A stretch of DNA of 47,098 nucleotides from an uncultured Clostridia bacterium (GTDB lineage Bacteria; Bacillota; Clostridia; Oscillospirales; Oscillospiraceae): the NCBI GenBank assembly GCA_947173485.1, contig CAMWFH010000022.1, positions 1-47,098 on the forward strand, written 5' to 3'. Shown in pieces: positions 43,327 to 47,098 of this stretch; position 1 is the stretch's first letter; each line of letters starts with the position of its first letter. The translations under genes were made by a program, and so were the position numbers. Under the pieces are notes generated by a model. It searched no databases and was not told the origin of the DNA. It saw nothing but the letters and a program-made list of their open reading frames with translations.

Positions 43327-44607
43327 ATGAAAAGCAACTTCGTAACAAGGACCATCAGCGTAGCGGTCTTTCTGCTGGTGACGTTCTACTTCGGCGCGCG
43401 GGTGCTGTCCTACTTCCTGGACCCTCTGACCACCACCGCCGCCTACCGCTACCGGGGCGAGGAGGGGGCCACCGTCTCCGGCTACCTGATCCGGGAGGAG
43501 ACGGTGCTGGACAACGTGGACAGCGACATGGTCTACCAGCCCCGGGAGGAGGGGGAGAAGATCAGCAAGGGGGGCCGGGTGGCGGTGATCTACCACAACG
43601 CCCAGGCCCTGGAGGCCGCCCGGCAGCTGGAGGACCTGGAGGCCCAGCTCTACCAGCTGGAGTACGCCGGCAGCCTCTCCTCCGGGGCCCAGGCCGCCCG
43701 CCGTCTGGACGCGGACATCTGGGAGGACGCCCTGAAGCTCCGCTCCCTGGTGGTCCGGGGGGACCTGGGGGACGCCTGCGTCCAGGCCGGCACCATCCGT
43801 TCCCTGGTGGTCCGGCGGGACTTCGCCTACTCCGGCAAGACCGGTCTGGCGGAGCAGGAGGCGGCCCTCCGGGCCCAGATCAACTCCCTCACCGTCACCG
43901 CCAACAGCGGCCGGTCCTTCATCACCGCCGGCCGCAGCGGCCACTGGTCCTCTCTGGTGGACGGCTACGAGACGGTGCTGACCCCGGCCATCCTGGAGAC
44001 GCTGACCCCCTCGGTCCTGGACAGCATAGCCCCCCAGGCCGGCCTCCGGTCCAACGTGGGCAAGCTGGTCACCGATGAGACCTGGTACTTCGCCGCCGAT
44101 CTGACCGAGACGGAGGCCGCCGCCCTCCGGGTGGGGCGCACCGTCTCCATCCGCTTCGCCAGCGGGCTGGACCGGGTCTTTGAGATGACCGTCCAGGCCA
44201 TCTCCCCGGCGGAGGACGGCCGGCGGACCGTCATCCTCCGCAGCGACCGTTTCCTCTCCCTGATCACCCTCCTCCGCCACCAGACCGCCCAGATCATCTT
44301 CCAGACCTACAGCGGCATCCGGGTGCCGAAGAACGCCCTCCGGGTGGTGACCCGGGAGTTCTATGACAAGGACAAGGACGCCCAGGTGGAGGTCCGCTAC
44401 ACCGGGGTCTACTGCCGCTTGGCCCGGCAGGCCTATCTGAAGCCGGTGACCGTCATCTACGAGGGGGAGGACTACTACCTGGTGGAGCCGGACGAGACCG
44501 TCCTGGCCCGCTACGCCCAGGCCCAGCAGTCCAGCCGCACCCTCCGGCCCGGAGACGAGGTGATCATCACCGCCCGGGACCTGTTCGACGGGAAGGTCGT
44601 CAGCTGA
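43327..44607 (+). CDS. HlyD-like membrane fusion protein
   Basis: The 426-residue protein has one N-terminal membrane helix (about 8-30), a lipoyl-like half (EGATVSGYLIREETVL, then a helical hairpin around 95-170), and a beta-rich C-terminal half ending with RPGDEVIITARDLFDGK. This matches the HlyD-type proteins often found beside yggS and sepF in Clostridia. No transporter gene is adjacent, so a role in cell-envelope assembly rather than drug efflux is likely, but unproven. AAGGGGG precedes ATG 43327. Confidence 0.82.
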   Translation: MKSNFVTRTISVAVFLLVTFYFGARVLSYFLDPLTTTAAYRYRGEEGATVSGYLIREETVLDNVDSDMVYQPREEGEKISKGGRVAVIYHNAQALEAARQLEDLEAQLYQLEYAGSLSSGAQAARRLDADIWEDALKLRSLVVRGDLGDACVQAGTIRSLVVRRDFAYSGKTGLAEQEAALRAQINSLTVTANSGRSFITAGRSGHWSSLVDGYETVLTPAILETLTPSVLDSIAPQAGLRSNVGKLVTDETWYFAADLTETEAAALRVGRTVSIRFASGLDRVFEMTVQAISPAEDGRRTVILRSDRFLSLITLLRHQTAQIIFQTYSGIRVPKNALRVVTREFYDKDKDAQVEVRYTGVYCRLARQAYLKPVTVIYEGEDYYLVEPDETVLARYAQAQQSSRTLRPGDEVIITARDLFDGKVVS

Positions 44608-44674
44608 GCAGGATACGCGGAGGACGCATCCTGTATAGAGAACGCCATACATAGAGAAGATAGAGGACAGCTAT

Positions 44675-45367
44675 ATGAACATTGCCGAAAATCTACAGAA
44701 GGTCCGGGAGCAGATCGCCGGAGCCGCCCAGGCGGCCGGCCGCAGGAGCGAGGAGATCGTCCTGGTGGGGGCCAGCAAGATGAACGATGCCGCCGCCTGC
44801 CGGGCCGCCATCGCCGCCGGGATCGACGCCCTGGGGGAGAACCGGGTCCAGGAGATGCTGGAGAAGCTGGAGCAGGGGGCCTACGAGGGCGCGCCCCTCC
44901 ACTTCATCGGCCACCTCCAGCGCAACAAGGTCCGCCAGGTGGTGGGCCGGGTGGCGCTGATCCAGTCGGTGGGCTCCTTAGCGCTGCTGGAGGAGATCGA
45001 CCGCCGGGCGGCGCAGCTGGGGATCGTCCAGCGGATCCTGCTGGAGGTCAACATCGGGGAGGAGCCCAGCAAGAGCGGCTTTGCCTCCGGCGAGCTCTTC
45101 GCCGGGGCGGAGCGGGCCCTGGAGCTGCCCCATGTGGAGGTCCAGGGCCTGATGGCCATCCCCCCGGAGGCGGAGACGCCCCATGGGAATCTCCATTATT
45201 TCCAAAAGGTGGCCCGCCTTTATGTTGACATCGGTCGAGATTTGTATGATAATAGGTTCGTGTATCTGTCGATGGGTATGAGCGGCGATTTCCGCGATGC
45301 CATAGCAGCCGGCGCCAACATGGTGCGCGTCGGCTCCGCCATCTTCGGTGCGCGGAAATACGTTTGA
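44675..45367 (+). CDS. yggS: YggS-type pyridoxal-phosphate-binding protein
   Basis: The 230-residue single-domain alanine-racemase fold protein binds PLP on K35 in VGASKMND and helps control PLP and amino/keto acid balance. GENRVQE near 54, HFIGHLQRNK near 76, MSGDF and VGSAIFGAR near the C-terminus are all family motifs. The last 45 codons use rarer, AT-richer codons because a promoter-like sequence is embedded there (45225-45253). It lies upstream of sepF, as in many Gram-positive division clusters. Confidence 0.93.
   Translation: MNIAENLQKVREQIAGAAQAAGRRSEEIVLVGASKMNDAAACRAAIAAGIDALGENRVQEMLEKLEQGAYEGAPLHFIGHLQRNKVRQVVGRVALIQSVGSLALLEEIDRRAAQLGIVQRILLEVNIGEEPSKSGFASGELFAGAERALELPHVEVQGLMAIPPEAETPHGNLHYFQKVARLYVDIGRDLYDNRFVYLSMGMSGDFRDAIAAGANMVRVGSAIFGARKYV
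45225..45253 (+). promoter_or_regulatory. Internal promoter for sepF and divIVA
   Basis: A perfect TTGACA and GATAAT are separated by 17 bp inside the 3' end of yggS, about 130 bp before sepF. Codons here are unusually AT-rich, which fits selection for promoter function. Confidence 0.65.
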
Positions 45368-45381
45368 TGGGAGGGCACAGC

Positions 45382-45831
45382 ATGAAGTGGTTCGATGAAG
45401 TGAAGAAGATCTTCGATCCCTATGAGGACGAGGACGAGTATGAGGAGGAGGAGATGGAGGAACAGGGCCCATCGTCCCCTTTCCTGGATGAACGGCCCAG
45501 GCCGGAGCGCCGCCAGGAGGACTGGCGGAACAAGGTGGTGAACATCAACGCCACCACCCAGCTGAAGGTGGTGCTGGTCAAGCCGGACCGGTTCGAGACG
45601 GCCAGCGAGATCGCCGACCACCTGAAGGAGAAGCGAACGGTGATCGTGAACCTGGAGTCCACCAATAAGGACATCGCCCGGCGGCTGATCGACTTCCTGT
45701 CCGGTGTGGCCTACGCCGGAGAGGGCAAGATCAAGAAGGTGGCGGCCAATACCTACATCATCACTCCCTATCATGTGGAGATGGTGGGGGACCTATTGGA
45801 TGAGCTGGAGAGCAACGGGCTCTATTTTTAA
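45382..45831 (+). CDS. sepF: Cell division protein SepF
   Basis: The 149-residue protein anchors FtsZ to the membrane. An N-terminal amphipathic helix (MKWFDEVKKIF), an acidic linker (about 14-50), and the C-terminal SepF domain (VVLVKPDRFETASEIADHLKEK, ending LLDELESNGLYF) match the family. ATG 45382 follows GGAGG; an earlier in-frame start overlapping yggS is less likely. ylmG and ylmH are absent between it and divIVA. Confidence 0.93.
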   Translation: MKWFDEVKKIFDPYEDEDEYEEEEMEEQGPSSPFLDERPRPERRQEDWRNKVVNINATTQLKVVLVKPDRFETASEIADHLKEKRTVIVNLESTNKDIARRLIDFLSGVAYAGEGKIKKVAANTYIITPYHVEMVGDLLDELESNGLYF

Positions 45832-45873
45832 GGTCCCTGTGGGTGGGGATATGCAAAAGAGAGGTGCAGAGAT

Positions 45874-46692
45874 ATGATGACGCCCCAGGAAGTCGCCAGT
45901 ACCGCCTTTACCAAGGCGGTGATGGGTGGGTACAACATGGCCGCGGTGGACACCTTCCTAGACAAGCTCACGGAGGATTACACGGCGCTCTATAAGGAGA
46001 ACAGCACGCTGAAGGCCAAGATGAAGGTGCTGGCGGACAAGGTGGAGGAGTACCGGCAGGTGGACGAATCCATGCGGGGCGCCCTGCTGGCCGCCCAGAA
46101 GATGGCCAAGGACATGATCGCCGAGGCAGAGGGCAAGCGGGATTCCATCCTCAAGGAGGCGGAGCAGCTGCGCCGGAACATCAGCGTCGAGGCGGAGCGG
46201 GGGGCGCGGCAGCGGGCGGAGGAGCTGCGGCAGATGATCCTCAGCCTGGAGCAGCGCCAGCGGGAGGTCTCTCTGGAGAGCGACCGGCTGGTGGCCGCCG
46301 AGGCCGAGCGTCTGAAGCGGGCCCGGACCGCCACCGCGGAGTTCATCATGACCTGCCGTTCTCTGTGCCAGGGCCACCTGGCTCTGCTGGACCGGCTGCC
46401 GGACGTGGCCCCGGAGCTCTCCTCCCTGGTCGCTCCCACCGCATCCGCGCCGGCTGCGTCCCCTGTCCCGCCGCCCCCGCCGCCGGCGGTGGTGCCGGAG
46501 CCCGCCCCGCCAGAGAAGGCGCCGGAGGACGTGGTGCCGGCGATGGCAGAGTTCACGCCGCCCCCGGTGGAGCCCGTGGCGCCGGAGACGCCGGATGAGC
46601 CGGCATGGAAGGACGAGTCCTTCGGGGATACCCGTGTCATCAAGCTGGACCAGCTCCAGTTTGGCCGCAACTATAAGCGGGAGGACGACTAA
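45874..46692 (+). CDS. divIVA: DivIVA-family division protein
   Basis: The 272-residue protein has the family's N-terminal membrane-binding domain (TAFTKAVMGGYNMAAVDTFLD), a long coiled coil (about 35-165), a proline-rich linker (about 185-240) and an acidic tail with DTRVIKLDQLQFGRNYK near the end. DivIVA sits at division sites and poles and recruits other proteins. It follows sepF by 42 bp, and AGAGAGG precedes ATG 45874. Both M codons at the start are usable. Confidence 0.9.
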   Translation: MMTPQEVASTAFTKAVMGGYNMAAVDTFLDKLTEDYTALYKENSTLKAKMKVLADKVEEYRQVDESMRGALLAAQKMAKDMIAEAEGKRDSILKEAEQLRRNISVEAERGARQRAEELRQMILSLEQRQREVSLESDRLVAAEAERLKRARTATAEFIMTCRSLCQGHLALLDRLPDVAPELSSLVAPTASAPAASPVPPPPPPAVVPEPAPPEKAPEDVVPAMAEFTPPPVEPVAPETPDEPAWKDESFGDTRVIKLDQLQFGRNYKREDD

Positions 46693-46726
46693 GGCCCCCT
46701 TAGGCGGCCCTGTAGGAGGTAGGCGT

Positions 46727-47098
46727 ATGGACCGGCCCATCATCGCCCTGTTATACGACTTCGACCGGACCCTCTGCACCCAGGATATGCAGAACTACAG
46801 CTTCATCCCCAGTCTGGGCATGACTGCCGGGGACTTCTGGGCCAAGGCCAACGGCTTTGGCCGCCGGGAGCATATGGACGGCATCCTGGCCTATATGTAC
46901 ACCATGGTCCAGGAGAGCCGGCGGCGGGGCGTGTCCCTCACCCGGGACAGCCTCCGGCGGCAGGGGCGCTCCATCTCCTTTTTCCCCGGCGTGACGGACT
47001 GGTTCAGCCGGATCGACCAGATCGGCGAGGGCCTGGGCGTCACGGTGGAGCACTATGTCATCTCCTCCGGCCTCCGGGAGATCATCGAGGGCAGCGCC
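46727..47098 (+). CDS. HAD-family hydrolase (partial, C-terminus outside window)
   Basis: The reading frame starts at ATG 46727 behind AGGAGGT and is still open at the right edge, giving 124 residues. The motif YDFDRTLC carries the HAD nucleophile and general acid (D12 and D14). FPGVTDWF and YVISSGL lie where motif II is expected, as in large-cap phosphatases. The substrate cannot be assigned. It lies 34 bp after divIVA on the same strand. Confidence 0.8.
   Translation, partial: MDRPIIALLYDFDRTLCTQDMQNYSFIPSLGMTAGDFWAKANGFGRREHMDGILAYMYTMVQESRRRGVSLTRDSLRRQGRSISFFPGVTDWFSRIDQIGEGLGVTVEHYVISSGLREIIEGSA

Overview
The window looks like chromosomal DNA of a high-GC, gut-type Clostridia, most likely a member of the Oscillospiraceae (Flavonifractor, Lawsonibacter or Oscillibacter relatives). 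This rests on strong G/C bias at third codon positions, Gram-positive promoters and ribosome binding sites, SLH-domain surface proteins, a miaA-hfq pair, and a division block with yggS, sepF and divIVA. The genus is inference. No rRNA, tRNA, CRISPR array, insertion sequence or integrase was found.

Left part (1-10.6 kb). On the minus strand, a Ser/Thr kinase with TPR-type repeats, a 45-residue membrane protein and a two-helix membrane protein carrying tandem 15-residue repeats form one operon that runs off the left edge. A metallophosphoesterase and a small ribbon-helix-helix protein follow on the same strand. Divergently on the plus strand lie guanine deaminase and an LtaS-like sulfatase with C-terminal SLH-like domains. 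Next come a DUF4914/PEP-carboxykinase-like P-loop protein and two small orphan proteins around an AT-rich spacer with a possible structured RNA.

Sugar block (10.6-22.2 kb). Amylosucrase, fructokinase and a divergent AraC regulator sit beside a GH36 alpha-galactosidase, a lipoprotein-dependent ABC importer (binding protein and two permeases), a second AraC regulator and an MsmK-type ATPase. Together these could import raffinose-family sugars or melibiose, release galactose, turn the sucrose left over into alpha-glucan plus fructose, and phosphorylate the fructose. Two promoters in this block have repeated sequences next to them that could be operators.

Middle (22.3-35.9 kb). A plus-strand run encodes a NagD-type HAD phosphatase, a sugar-symporter-like MFS protein, a membrane-anchored glycerophosphodiesterase, a response regulator, a P-loop kinase-like protein, a small Rpn-tail protein, a BceS-type histidine kinase and a CbiK-like chelatase. 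On the minus strand are a Na/Pi cotransporter with a PhoU domain, an F420-0:glutamate ligase-like protein and an unassigned small protein. That last gene diverges from an SLH phosphodiester glycosidase, and the two -35 boxes are flanked by the arms of one 13-bp inverted repeat. Pyridoxamine kinase follows.

Right part (35.9-47.1 kb). A lower-GC patch carries tandem duplicates of a small Rpn-tail protein, the last one frameshifted. It is followed by a large S-layer-type protein with a strong promoter and a leader of about 240 nt, and by a lone convergent tail-fibre-like gene. The window ends with an amidohydrolase, miaA, hfq, an HlyD-like membrane protein, yggS, sepF, divIVA and the start of a HAD hydrolase. 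A near-consensus promoter lies inside the 3' end of yggS and probably drives sepF and divIVA.
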